Assembly (NCBI RefSeq): GCF_900102535.1
Contig: NZ_FNBP01000002.1
Span: forward strand, 397,128 to 461,127
Length of the DNA: 64,000 nucleotides
Reading direction: 5' to 3'
From: Sulfitobacter delicatus
GTDB lineage: Bacteria > Pseudomonadota > Alphaproteobacteria > Rhodobacterales > Rhodobacteraceae
Shown here: positions 19,215 through 27,440 of the stretch, piece by piece
How positions within the stretch are numbered: position 1 is the stretch's first letter
How the letters are laid out: each line of letters starts with the position of its first letter
Translations under genes and position numbers: made by a program
Notes under the pieces: generated by a model
What the model was told of the DNA's origin: nothing
What the model saw: only the letters and a program-made list of their open reading frames with translations
The model's database searches: none

Positions 19215-19814
19215 TTACATCACAAGTAATTTCACCGCGATGGCCCACATGGTCAGCGCAATCACGCCGTCCAGCACCTGCCAACTGCGCGGCTTGGCAA
19301 AGAGCGGCGCGAGTAGCCGTGCGCCATAGCCGAGCGCGAAGAAGAAAACGAAACTGGCTAGCGCTGCGCCGATGCCAAAGCTCAGCCGGTCGGGATATTG
19401 AGCCGAGATCGAGCCCAGCAGCACCAGCGTATCGAGATAGACATGCGGGTTCAGCCAAGTCAGCGCCAGTAGGGTCAGGATCGCCTTGCCCAAGCTGCGA
19501 GTCGCCTGCCCCTCTGCCTCCAGCGCTTCGCCGCCGCGCCAGGCCGAGACCGCGTTGCGCCAGCCGTACCACAGCAAAAACGCCGCCCCGCCATAGCGCA
19601 TCAGCGGCCCAAACCATGGCGCGGCTTCGGCCAGCGCGCCAAAGCCCGCCACCCCCGCCGTGATCAGGATTGCGTCAGAGACCGCGCAGACAAGGCAGAC
19701 CGGCAGCACATGCTCGCGCCGCAGCCCTTGACGCAGGACGAAGGCGTTTTGCGCGCCGATCGCCATGATGAGCGTGAGGCTCAGGGCAAAGCCGGGGAGA
19801 AAGGAGGTGAGCAT
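19215..19814 (-). CDS. argO: LysE/ArgO-type amino-acid exporter
   Basis: 199 residues, six hydrophobic segments. Starts MLTSFLPGFALSLTLIMAIGAQNAFVLRQGLRREH; the GAQNAFVLRQG motif is diagnostic of LysE/ArgO exporters of basic amino acids. TWLNPHVYLDTLVLLGSI follows as the second conserved block. ATG at 19814 has an AAGGAGG-rich region within the coding start rather than before it, so the start is chosen from homology. It is divergent from an ArgP-type regulator, the standard arrangement in which ArgP activates export of arginine or lysine. Confidence 0.9.
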   Translation of the reverse strand: MLTSFLPGFALSLTLIMAIGAQNAFVLRQGLRREHVLPVCLVCAVSDAILITAGVAGFGALAEAAPWFGPLMRYGGAAFLLWYGWRNAVSAWRGGEALEAEGQATRSLGKAILTLLALTWLNPHVYLDTLVLLGSISAQYPDRLSFGIGAALASFVFFFALGYGARLLAPLFAKPRSWQVLDGVIALTMWAIAVKLLVM

Positions 19815-19902
19815 CGGGCAATCCTGTCTTGTGTTGCCTTTGCTTAGCGGGGGCGCCAAGATTACTCAAATTCAATAGTTTTGGTGTGGATTAGAAAAAC
19901 TT

Positions 19903-20784
19903 ATGCAGCTCGACAGCGCCCAGTTGACCGCCCTCGCCCATATCCTTCGGCTCGGCAGTTTCGACGCAGCGGCAGCGGCGCTTGGGGTAACCCCTTCGGC
20001 CATTTCCCAACGGCTCAAAGCGCTGGAAGACCGGGTTGGCGCCACATTGGTCCTGCGCGGCCAGCCCTGCACCCCTACGCCGCTCGGCCAGCGGCTGGCC
20101 AAACATGCCGAAGATGTCGCCCTGCTCGAAGCACAGGCCTTGGGCCAAGACACGGGCAGCGTCCCACCCCGGCTGCGGCTCGCCGTGCCCGCGGATGTGC
20201 TGGCGACTTGGCTGATTCCGGCGCTGGCCCAAGTGCCCGACATGCTCTTCGATCTGGTGATCGACGACCAAGACACCTCCGCCGATTGGCTGCGCCGGGG
20301 CGAGGTCAGCGCGGCGGTCACCGGCCAGTCACGCGCAGCCCCCGGCTGCGATGTGACGCCGCTGGGTGCGATGCGCTACCACGCGACCGCTTGCCCGGCC
20401 TTCTGCGAAAAATGGTTCGCCCAAGGCGTCAACCCCGCCACACTGGCCGCCGCCCCCATGCTGACCTTTGACCGCAAGGACCAGCTACAGGTCCGCTGGC
20501 TGCATCAGAAAACCGGGAAACGGCTGACCCCGCCCAGCCACCACCTGCCCTCAAGCAACGGCTTCGTCGCCGCCGCGCAAGAAGGTTTGGGTTGGGGCAT
20601 GAACCCCGCCCCGCTGGTGCAAAAGGATATGGAGGAAGGCCGCCTCGTCTCGCTCGACGAGGCGCTGCCCCTGGATGTGCCGCTCTATTGGCAGGTCGCA
20701 CGGATCATGGCACCCGCGCTGGCCCCGCTCACCGCCGCCATCAAGGCCGCAGCGCGCGGGGCGCTGGTTCAAGAGGCGCGTTAA
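19903..20784 (+). CDS. argP: LysR-family regulator, ArgP/IciA type
   Basis: 293 residues. N-terminal winged helix ([46 protein letters not shown]), with the ArgP-like short spacing to the effector domain [20 protein letters not shown]. The substrate-binding domain has [21 protein letters not shown], a common ArgP element. Divergent from argO across 88 bp, which contains AT-rich sequence suitable for LysR binding. Its last 4 bp overlap the end of yebC on the other strand. Confidence 0.9.
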   Translation: MQLDSAQLTALAHILRLGSFDAAAAALGVTPSAISQRLKALEDRVGATLVLRGQPCTPTPLGQRLAKHAEDVALLEAQALGQDTGSVPPRLRLAVPADVLATWLIPALAQVPDMLFDLVIDDQDTSADWLRRGEVSAAVTGQSRAAPGCDVTPLGAMRYHATACPAFCEKWFAQGVNPATLAAAPMLTFDRKDQLQVRWLHQKTGKRLTPPSHHLPSSNGFVAAAQEGLGWGMNPAPLVQKDMEEGRLVSLDEALPLDVPLYWQVARIMAPALAPLTAAIKAAARGALVQEAR

Positions 20785-21521
20785 AGCTGCGCCATGACCT
20801 CGTCAGAGGCCTCGAAGTTCGTGGTGACGCGCTGCACATCATCGTCTTCCTCAAGCGCATCAACCAGCTTCATCAGCTTTTCCATGGCCTCAAGGTCCAT
20901 CTCTGTCGTCGTGGTCGGACGCCAGATCAGCTTGGTCGACTCCGACTCGCCCAACTCCGCCTCAAGCGCGGTGGACACATCGTTCAGGTCCGTATCAGCG
21001 CAATAGATCACGTGGCCGTCCTCAGAGCTTTCGACATCCTCGGCCCCGGCCTCAATCGCCGCCATCATCACCGTGTCCGCATCACCAACGGAGGCGGGGT
21101 AAATCACTTCACCCTTGCGCTCGAACATAAAGCCAACCGAGCCCGTCTCGCCCAGATTGCCGCCGTTCTTGGTAAAGGTCGAGCGCACGGTCGAAGCCGT
21201 CCGGTTGCGGTTGTCGGTCATCGCCTCAACGATCACCGCCACGCCGTTCGGGCCATAGCCCTCGTAACGGATTTCTTCGTAATCTTCGCCCTCACCGCCC
21301 ACGGCCTTCTTGATCGCGCGTTCGATGTTGTCCTTGGGCATGGACTGGCCCTTGGCCTCTTTTACTGCCAGCCGCAGACGCGGGTTCTTTTCCGGGTCAG
21401 GGTCGCCCATCTTGGCCGCGATGGTGATTTCTTTGGAAAGTTTGGAAAACACCTTGGCGCGCAGCTTGTCCTGACGGCCCTTGCGATGCTGGATGTTTGC
21501 CCATTTGGAGTGACCGGCCAT
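20781..21521 (-). CDS. yebC: YebC/PmpR-family DNA-binding regulatory protein
   Basis: 246 residues. Opens [25 protein letters not shown], the strictly conserved YebC N-terminus, followed by [28 protein letters not shown] and [23 protein letters not shown]. Three-domain family (TACO1-like) implicated in transcription regulation and in easing translation of proline stretches. ATG at 21521. Convergent with argP, the two stop codons overlap. Length normal. Confidence 0.95.
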   Translation of the reverse strand: MAGHSKWANIQHRKGRQDKLRAKVFSKLSKEITIAAKMGDPDPEKNPRLRLAVKEAKGQSMPKDNIERAIKKAVGGEGEDYEEIRYEGYGPNGVAVIVEAMTDNRNRTASTVRSTFTKNGGNLGETGSVGFMFERKGEVIYPASVGDADTVMMAAIEAGAEDVESSEDGHVIYCADTDLNDVSTALEAELGESESTKLIWRPTTTTEMDLEAMEKLMKLVDALEEDDDVQRVTTNFEASDEVMAQL

Positions 21522-21610
21522 GAATACCTCGTTCTGGCAATGCGTTTGCGCCACTCTATATGCCAGCATCACCGCTGGAACAAGCCATGCGCCACCGCCG
21601 CCCTGCCCTG

Positions 21611-21665
21611 CTCTTTTTGGCCAAAAATACTTTCCGGGGGGTCCGGGGGGCGGAAAGCCCCCCGC
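21611..21665. repeat. Dispersed repeat: TTTTTGGCCAAAAATACTT core plus G-run hairpin
   Basis: Core with the 14-bp palindrome TTTTTGGCCAAAAA followed by TACTT, then TCCGGGGGG twice-like runs and a hairpin GGGGGGC, GGAAA, GCCCCCC. The same plan recurs at 30184 and 56303. Between the yebC start and the SLC13 start, so it is extragenic. Confidence 0.7.
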
Positions 21666-21720
21666 GTCGCCGCCACAGTTTCCCTCCCCCCCATTAGGGC
21701 AATCACGCTAGACCTATCTC

Positions 21721-23493
21721 ATGACAGCAGATCAAATCATCCTCTTCACCCTCTTTGGCGCGGTCTTTGGCCTGCTGCTCTGGGGGCGGCTCCGCTATGA
21801 CATTGTGGCTTTCGCGGCGCTCATGGCCGGGGTGGTGCTGGGTGTGGTGCCGACCGAAAACGCCTTTGACGGCTTTGGCCATCCGGCGACATTGATCGTG
21901 GCGCTGGTGCTGGTGGTTTCCGCCGGGCTGGTGCGCTCGGGCGCGGTGATGTTGATCACCCGCACGCTGGTGGATTCATCGCGCTCGCTCGGCGCGCACA
22001 TCTCGATCATGGGGGCCGTGGGCGGTGTGCTCTCGGCCTTTATGAACAACGTCGCGGCACTGGCGCTTCTGATGCCGGTCGACATCCAGACCGCCCGCAA
22101 GGCAGGACGCGCGCCGGGGTTGAGCCTGATGCCGCTCAGCTTTGCGACCATCCTCGGCGGCATGGCCACGCTGATCGGCACGCCGCCCAATATCATCATC
22201 GCCTCGATCCGGCAGGAATCGCTCGGCGCACCGTTCAAGATGTTCGACTTCGCCCCCGTCGGCGGGCTCGCGGCCATCGCCGGGCTGGTCTTTGTGGCCC
22301 TGATCGGCTGGCGCCTGATCCCCGCCCGCGAAGACGCAATGATCGAGCCCGAGGACATCGCTCAGTATATCGCCGAACTCACTGTGCCCGAAGACAACAA
22401 GCAGATCGGCAAGCGGCTCGCCGAATTGCAGGAGGAGGCGAACAAAGCCGATGTGGCGATCCTCGGCCTGATGCGCGACGGCAAGCGCCGCTACGGCACC
22501 GCGCGCAACGTGACCCTGCGCGCCGGCGACGCACTGGTGCTCGAAGCCACGCCCGACGCACTCGACGAGTTCCGCAGCACGCTGAACCTCGCCCTCACCG
22601 ACAGCGACCGCGAAGAGCTGCTGATGGCAGACGGCGACGGGGTCGAAATTGTCGAAGTGGTGGTAACCGACGCCTCCCGCCTGAAGGGGCGCACGGCGCA
22701 GGGCGTGGGCCTGTCATGGCGGCAACGCACGGTTCTGCTGGGTCTGTCGCGACAGGGACGCAAGATCACCTCGCAACTGCGTACGACCGAGTTAAAACCG
22801 GGCGACATCCTGCTGCTTCTCGTGCCGCGCGACACTGTGGCCCATGTCACTGACTGGCTCGGCGTGCTGCCCTTAGCAGATCGCGGCCTTGCTGTGACCC
22901 AAGACAGCAAAACATGGCTCGCCATCGGCATGTTCGCATGCGCCGTTGCCGCGGCCTCCTTCGGCCTGATCTACCTGCCTATCGCGCTCGGCTTGGTGGT
23001 GGTCGGCTATGTCCTGGCCAAGATCGTGCCGCTGTCGGAACTCTACACCCATATCGAATGGCCGGTCATCGTGCTCTTGGGCTCAATGATCCCGCTGGGC
23101 GCCGCGCTGGAAACCTCGGGCGGCACCGAGCTGATCGCAGGCGCGCTGGTGGGGCTGACCGAGGGTCTGCCCGCATGGGTCGTGCTCACCGTGCTGATGG
23201 TGGTAACCATGTCGCTGTCTGACGTGCTTAACAACACCGCCACCACCATCGTCGCAGCCCCGGTGGGCATCCAGATGGCGCAGACACTGAACGTCTCGCC
23301 CGACCCCTTCCTCATGGCCGTAGCCGTCGCGGCGTCCTCAGCCTTTCTCACGCCCATCGGACACAAGAACAACACGCTGATCCTCGGCCCCGGCGGCTAT
23401 TCCTTTGGCGACTATTGGCGCATGGGGCTGCCGCTGGAGATCATCGTAGTGGCGGTCTCGATCCCGGCGATACTGGTGTTCTGGCCGCTGTGA
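21721..23493 (+). CDS. SLC13/DASS-family permease with two RCK_C (TrkA-C) domains
   Basis: 590 residues. Membrane half 1 (about 1-200) ends with MPLSFATILGGMATLIGTPPNIIIASIR, the conserved SNT-like TP loop of the DASS family; two soluble RCK_C domains follow (about 215-285, VTLRAGDALVLEATPD, and 300-375, LKPGDILLLLVPRD); membrane half 2 closes with NNTATTIVAAPVGIQMAQ and FLTPIGHKNNTLILGPGGY. These carriers move dicarboxylates, sulfate or related anions with Na+. The ion cannot be named. No ribosome site is strong in front of the ATG. A relative of the same length lies at 27441. Confidence 0.9.
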   Translation: MTADQIILFTLFGAVFGLLLWGRLRYDIVAFAALMAGVVLGVVPTENAFDGFGHPATLIVALVLVVSAGLVRSGAVMLITRTLVDSSRSLGAHISIMGAVGGVLSAFMNNVAALALLMPVDIQTARKAGRAPGLSLMPLSFATILGGMATLIGTPPNIIIASIRQESLGAPFKMFDFAPVGGLAAIAGLVFVALIGWRLIPAREDAMIEPEDIAQYIAELTVPEDNKQIGKRLAELQEEANKADVAILGLMRDGKRRYGTARNVTLRAGDALVLEATPDALDEFRSTLNLALTDSDREELLMADGDGVEIVEVVVTDASRLKGRTAQGVGLSWRQRTVLLGLSRQGRKITSQLRTTELKPGDILLLLVPRDTVAHVTDWLGVLPLADRGLAVTQDSKTWLAIGMFACAVAAASFGLIYLPIALGLVVVGYVLAKIVPLSELYTHIEWPVIVLLGSMIPLGAALETSGGTELIAGALVGLTEGLPAWVVLTVLMVVTMSLSDVLNNTATTIVAAPVGIQMAQTLNVSPDPFLMAVAVAASSAFLTPIGHKNNTLILGPGGYSFGDYWRMGLPLEIIVVAVSIPAILVFWPL

Positions 23494-23526
23494 CTTTGCT
23501 GAAGCAGCAGGTCTAAAATGCGGAAA

Positions 23527-23547
23527 GCCCGGGCGCTTTGCCCGGGC
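23527..23547 (-). terminator. Rho-independent terminator between convergent genes
   Basis: Perfect 8-bp stem GCCCGGGC, loop GCTTT, GCCCGGGC. Read on the minus strand it is followed by TTTCCGC, so it suits the small secreted-protein gene at 23581; on the plus strand no T run follows. Confidence 0.55.
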
Positions 23548-23580
23548 CGATAGCCATCTATAAGGCGGTCAGATACGAAC

Positions 23581-23868
23581 TTACCGGCTGTCGTTTCCCG
23601 CGCCATAGCCCCCGAACGGGAAACCCGGCGTCGCGCTGAGCACGTTCCGCGTAGAGAGGACTGGCTCGGGGTGGTTCCCATGACCAAAAGTGTCCAGCCA
23701 AAGGTCGGCAGGACGGTGATCTGGCCGATGAATTTGCGCACCCTCTGAGTAAACGACAGTCGCACCTGCCGAGGTGTCGAGCATCAGATCATCATAGCGC
23801 GTCGACTGCCCCGCATAGGTGGCAGTGGCAAAGAGCGTGACGGCAGTAGCTGCAATTAGGATTTTCAC
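23581..23868 (-). CDS. Small secreted protein of unknown function
   Basis: 95 residues from a GTG at 23868, which has AAAGGA 6 nt upstream; a TTG further upstream is less likely. Signal peptide MKILIAATAVTLFATATYAG, then a mature part rich in His, Asp and Gly (YDDLMLDTSAGATVVYSEGAQIHRPDHRP split over residues 26-54, ending PGFPFGGYGAGNDSR). I recognise no family. It is convergent with the SLC13 gene. Confidence 0.6.
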   Translation of the reverse strand: MKILIAATAVTLFATATYAGQSTRYDDLMLDTSAGATVVYSEGAQIHRPDHRPADLWLDTFGHGNHPEPVLSTRNVLSATPGFPFGGYGAGNDSR

Positions 23869-24324
23869 GACATTTCCTTTCAAGGTAAGTCGGGTTCATC
23901 CAGTTCAGACGCCCCCTCGCAAAGTGGAAGGTGGGAGCGGGCAGGAGGCGGTTGGAGAAGGGGAGGAAACCCTAGTTCAGGTGCCATAATCGTAGGCCGG
24001 ATCGCCGCTTGTCACAACTCAAGTAAAGTCGCGCGAATGTGCGTGATCGCGTTGCTGCGTGATAGAAGTTCGGGCGACGCCTGCAGTTCGGCCGAATAAC
24101 TGCGGTTTCTATGAGGTTACCTGCGGGATCGGCGGAAATCCTACCAGTTGATATTCTGGCTTGGGTTGCATCGCGGCCTTAGCGGGCTGCGCTGACGAGT
24201 AGATACTCCCGCCACAGACACGCATTCGCGGACTGCTTGTGTAGAATGTTACGGCAGTTCCGCGTGAATATTTACCCGGCACATCCGCCTTCAAATCGCC
24301 TCGCACCAACCTCACGCCCAAAGC
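23869..24324. other. Intergenic stretch without a supported gene
   Basis: About 455 bp between the small secreted protein and the repeat-protein terminator. One 70-codon frame on the minus strand (24109-24321) has no ribosome site or recognisable content. The stretch contains several Cys/Gly-poor AT-rich pieces but no tRNA or hairpin array that I can support. Confidence 0.5.
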
Positions 24325-24325
24325 A

Positions 24326-24353
24326 AAAGGCGCGCCATCTCTGACGCGCCTTT
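24326..24353 (-). terminator. Rho-independent terminator after the repeat-protein gene
   Basis: Perfect 9-bp stem AAAGGCGCG / CGCGCCTTT with a 10-nt loop. On the minus strand the second arm runs into CCTTTTGCTTT, a good T tail. It lies 21 bp after the stop of the gene at 24374. Confidence 0.75.
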
Positions 24354-24373
24354 CCGTTCTCTAGTGGTCTGGA

Positions 24374-26083
24374 TCAGACCATATCAAAGACGTCTTCCTC
24401 AGGCGGGTCATAGCCTTCGTCCTCTTCTTCCGGAACCGAGGTCAGGCTCAGCGCGTCCATCAGTGCCGAGGAACTTTCAAGCGCGCCGCCATCGTCAGGG
24501 TCCACCCACGTCGGGTCATCACTGCCAGTAACTTCGAGGATCTCCCCGGGGCCGTCATCCGAGTCCACCACCAGACGCATACCGCCGAGATCAATGTCCT
24601 CAAACGACAGGGCACCGGGCCAAGTCCACAGGGTGAAGTCTGTAGATTCGACGTCCCCCGTAGATTGATCGGGAACCTTGCCGAACTGCAGTCCGACATC
24701 AAATGTGCCACCGGCCTCAGCGCCATTGGGCAAGCCCGTAACCCCGTCATCCGCGGCCTGAATATCCGTCACATCACGACCGTCCGTATTCGGATCGGGA
24801 AAGAAGTTCAGGATATCGACCGAACTGCCCTCGGCCACGTCAAAGAAGATCCCGTCGATGTCCGGTGTGTCATCCGGATCGGTCCCTTCCGACGGCGCGA
24901 GGTTGAAGTGCAACTGCCCTTCTGGCGTTTCGGTGACAGAGATGGTGATCTCGCCATTCTCACCCATGTAGAATTGCAGCACGGATTTATCATCCCCACC
25001 GGGATCGCCCTGCGTCCCACCGGAGCCCGAGCCTTTGGTGCCGCAAGAGCCGGAGCCCTTCGTGCCGCCAGAACCAGAGCCCTTGGTGCCACCCGAGCCG
25101 GAACCCTTCGTGCCGCCCGAACCGGAACCCTTCGTGCCGCCGGAGCCGGAACCCTTCGTCCCGCCAGAGCCGGAACCCTTCGTACCGCCAGAACCGGAAC
25201 CCTTGGTACCGCCAGAGCCGGAACCCTTCGTGCCGCCAGAGCCGGAACCCTTCGTCCCGCCAGAGCCGGAACCCTTCGTACCGCCAGAACCGGAACCCTT
25301 CGTACCGCCAGAACCGGAACCCTTGGTACCGCCAGAGCCGGAACCCTTCGTGCCGCCAGAGCCGGAACCCTTCGTCCCGCCAGAGCCGGAACCCTTCGTC
25401 CCGCCAGAGCCGGAACCCTTCGTACCGCCAGAACCGGAGCCCTTCGTACCACCCGAGCCGGAGCCCTTAGTACCGCCAGAGCCGGAGCCCTTCGTACCAC
25501 CCGAGCCGGAGCCCTTCGTACCGCCAGAGCCGGAACCCTTCGTACCGCCGGAGCCGGGGCCCTTCGTACCGCCGGAGCCGGGGCCCTTAGTGCCGCCAGA
25601 ACCGGAACCCTTCGTCCCGCCAGAGCCGGAACCCTTCGTCCCGCCAGAGCCGGAACCCTTCGTGCCGCCTGAGCCGGAACCCTTGGTACCACCAGAGCCG
25701 GAACCCTTCGTACCGCCAGAGCCGGAGCTCTTCGTACCGCCAGAACCGGAGCCCTTCGTACCACCCGAGCCGAAGCCCTTCGTACCGCCCGAGCCGGAGC
25801 CCTTCGTCCCGCCAGAGCCGGAACCCTTACCGTCATCTTTGTCGTCGAATTTATTGGCGAGATGCTCATCGTACCATTTTGCAAAGGTCGAGCCTTCTAC
25901 ACCGCCATTGTGATAAGATTTCGTGCCGCTGGCCTTGCAACCGCCAGAGCCGCGCGTGCCGCCGGAGCCGGAGCCTTTGGTCCCGCCAGAGCCCGAACCG
26001 CGCTCATCGCGTGCCCATTTCGCCCATTTGCCGCCACGACCACCGCCATGACCATCCCAGCCTTTCGAAAATCTATACCCCAT
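24374..26083 (-). CDS. Gly/Ser-rich tandem-repeat protein with acidic C-terminal domain
   Basis: 569 residues in three parts. (1) N-terminus of about 85 residues, basic and glycine-rich ([20 protein letters not shown]), with two repeat-like units and a non-repeat block around [20 protein letters not shown]. (2) 34 tandem units of GSGSGGTK (25010-25825), with single changes to GF, SS, GP and one Cys. (3) An acidic C-terminal domain of about 210 residues with [39 protein letters not shown] and [21 protein letters not shown], resembling beta-sandwich domains of secreted RTX-like proteins in this order, without RTX nonapeptides. No Sec signal peptide; if exported, type I secretion is a guess. Not a family I can name. 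Confidence 0.85.
   Translation of the reverse strand: MGYRFSKGWDGHGGGRGGKWAKWARDERGSGSGGTKGSGSGGTRGSGGCKASGTKSYHNGGVEGSTFAKWYDEHLANKFDDKDDGKGSGSGGTKGSGSGGTKGFGSGGTKGSGSGGTKSSGSGGTKGSGSGGTKGSGSGGTKGSGSGGTKGSGSGGTKGSGSGGTKGPGSGGTKGPGSGGTKGSGSGGTKGSGSGGTKGSGSGGTKGSGSGGTKGSGSGGTKGSGSGGTKGSGSGGTKGSGSGGTKGSGSGGTKGSGSGGTKGSGSGGTKGSGSGGTKGSGSGGTKGSGSGGTKGSGSGGTKGSGSGGTKGSGSGGTKGSGSGGTKGSGSGGTKGSGSGGTKGSGSCGTKGSGSGGTQGDPGGDDKSVLQFYMGENGEITISVTETPEGQLHFNLAPSEGTDPDDTPDIDGIFFDVAEGSSVDILNFFPDPNTDGRDVTDIQAADDGVTGLPNGAEAGGTFDVGLQFGKVPDQSTGDVESTDFTLWTWPGALSFEDIDLGGMRLVVDSDDGPGEILEVTGSDDPTWVDPDDGGALESSSALMDALSLTSVPEEEDEGYDPPEEDVFDMV
25010..25825 (-). repeat. 34 x 24-bp in-frame tandem repeat
   Basis: 816 bp made of exactly 34 units of 24 bp encoding GSGSGGTK on the minus strand, lying inside the 24374 gene. 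Third positions vary (TTCGTG, TTCGTC, TTCGTA, TTGGTA in plus-strand view), and blocks of several units recur with the same pattern of changes, which indicates expansion by recombination of multi-unit blocks. Unit changes are in frame by design. Confidence 0.95.
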
Positions 26084-26407
26084 CGCGACAATCCCTCATC
26101 TAACAATTTGCAGCCGCGGCGGCCCTTTGGCCCCGCGTCCCCCACAGGTGGCCCAAATTACAGGGGGCGGCCCATTCTCGCCAAATTCTTTCCGTTTTAT
26201 CGGTAAATTCGCCTCATTTTGCGGCGCAGTTGGAAACAGTACCGAATCCGCCCAAAGCATTGTCCCAAAGCTGCCGCCAATCCTTTCTGCCAGCGCCCGA
26301 ATCACCCTAGCCGAGGTCCGAACAAATTGCCTTTGTTTTGCCTTATCCCCGCCGTAGCCTTGTCAGGCCCCGCCCCTAGACAGGCGCAAAGACGAACGGA
26401 GGCCCCG
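26084..26407. other. Divergent intergenic region
   Basis: About 320 bp between the repeat-protein start and the kinase-like gene start. It should hold promoters for both; I could not place -35/-10 boxes with confidence and see no other feature. Confidence 0.5.
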
Positions 26408-27439
26408 ATGGCACGACCCAAGGAAAAGAGCGCTCAGGCGCAGATCGTTGACGCCGCGCGCAAGCATTTCGGCCAAGACGTGGCCCGCGTTTCGGCCCCG
26501 GGGGGCGAGAACCGCTCCAGCTTCCGCCTGCATCTGGCCGACCGTACCGTCATCGCCACCCTGCGCCCGAACTTCCGCCGCACCCATCTGGAGGCCCATG
26601 TGCTGACAGAACTCGGCAAACACTCCAGCGACCTGCCCGAATGTCTGGGCGTGGTGGGCGAAATCATGTTCCAATCCGACGTCGGCAAACGCCGCCTTAA
26701 TGTCGAGATCGCCGAGGTCGCGCCGCCCGCGCAACTTGACCTCGCCGCACAGGCCGTGTCCGCAATCTTTCGCATCCACGGTGCCGCGCGCCAGACCGAG
26801 TTGAACGAGATCATGCCGCATCTCGGCAACAACCGCGATTGGGTGCTGAACTTCGTCGATGCGGTCGATTTCCTGCAGGGGCTCGGCGGCGGCATTTCAG
26901 ACAAGTTCGACCGAATTGCTGCCTACACACGCATCGACACCCCGGCGCGGCAATTCGTGAAATGGGACTGCCGCTCGGGCAATGCCGCGATCGGCCGTGA
27001 TGACAAGCTGCGCTGGTTTGACTTTGAATACGCCGGCCTCCGCCACGGGGCCGAAGACATCGCTTGGCTGATCGGGGACGAAGCATGGCCCCTCGCGCCG
27101 CAAGACATGGTCGACGTGGTGATCGACGCCTTCGATCCGACCTGCGGAATCCCCCTGCCCGACTACCTCGACTACCTATCGGTTTACCTGACCTTCCACG
27201 CAGTGCAGCGTCTCAAGCTCATCAGCAAGGAAGCCAAGAAACGCGGCTGGCTCAGCAAAGACCGCATCCGCCGTTATGACGACGCGGGCGTGCACCCGGA
27301 GTTCGCTGCGCAGATTTGCAGGGTCGGCGCTTACTTCTCGGACCAATCCGAGCTCACCGCCCCGCTCACCGCGAACTTCCTCGTCGCACAGCGCGGCTTT
27401 GAAGAGATCGTCGCCCAGACCGAAAAACGCAGCGCCTAA
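26408..27439 (+). CDS. Aminoglycoside-phosphotransferase-fold kinase-like protein
   Basis: 343 residues from the ATG at 26408. APH/choline-kinase fold: N-lobe with ARVSAPGGENRSSFRLHLAD and THLEAHVLTELGKH; C-lobe with WDCRSGNAAIGRDDKLRWFDFEYAGLRHGAEDIAWL. The last contains the Brenner D...N pair and the DFE metal site, but the usual His of HGD is replaced (FVKWD). So a phosphotransferase is likely, with a variant active site. Substrate unknown; the acidic repeat-protein gene upstream is divergent. The end is 1 bp from that of the SLC13 gene on the other strand. Confidence 0.78.
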   Translation: MARPKEKSAQAQIVDAARKHFGQDVARVSAPGGENRSSFRLHLADRTVIATLRPNFRRTHLEAHVLTELGKHSSDLPECLGVVGEIMFQSDVGKRRLNVEIAEVAPPAQLDLAAQAVSAIFRIHGAARQTELNEIMPHLGNNRDWVLNFVDAVDFLQGLGGGISDKFDRIAAYTRIDTPARQFVKWDCRSGNAAIGRDDKLRWFDFEYAGLRHGAEDIAWLIGDEAWPLAPQDMVDVVIDAFDPTCGIPLPDYLDYLSVYLTFHAVQRLKLISKEAKKRGWLSKDRIRRYDDAGVHPEFAAQICRVGAYFSDQSELTAPLTANFLVAQRGFEEIVAQTEKRSA

Positions 27440-27440
27440 G

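Noticed and set aside
24109..24321. 70-codon minus-strand frame
   Set aside because: No ribosome site, no recognisable domain; left as non-coding.
25010..25825. CRISPR array
   Set aside because: Repeats are 24 bp head to tail without spacers and lie inside a coding frame; no cas genes.
24665..25913. Plus-strand frames through the repeat region reading as PEPEPFVP or AGTLR repeats, and a minus-strand Arg/Ala/Val repeat frame
   Set aside because: A 24-bp repeat gives open frames in all phases. Only the GSGSGGTK frame continues into non-repeat sequence with a sensible N-terminus, C-terminal domain and terminator.
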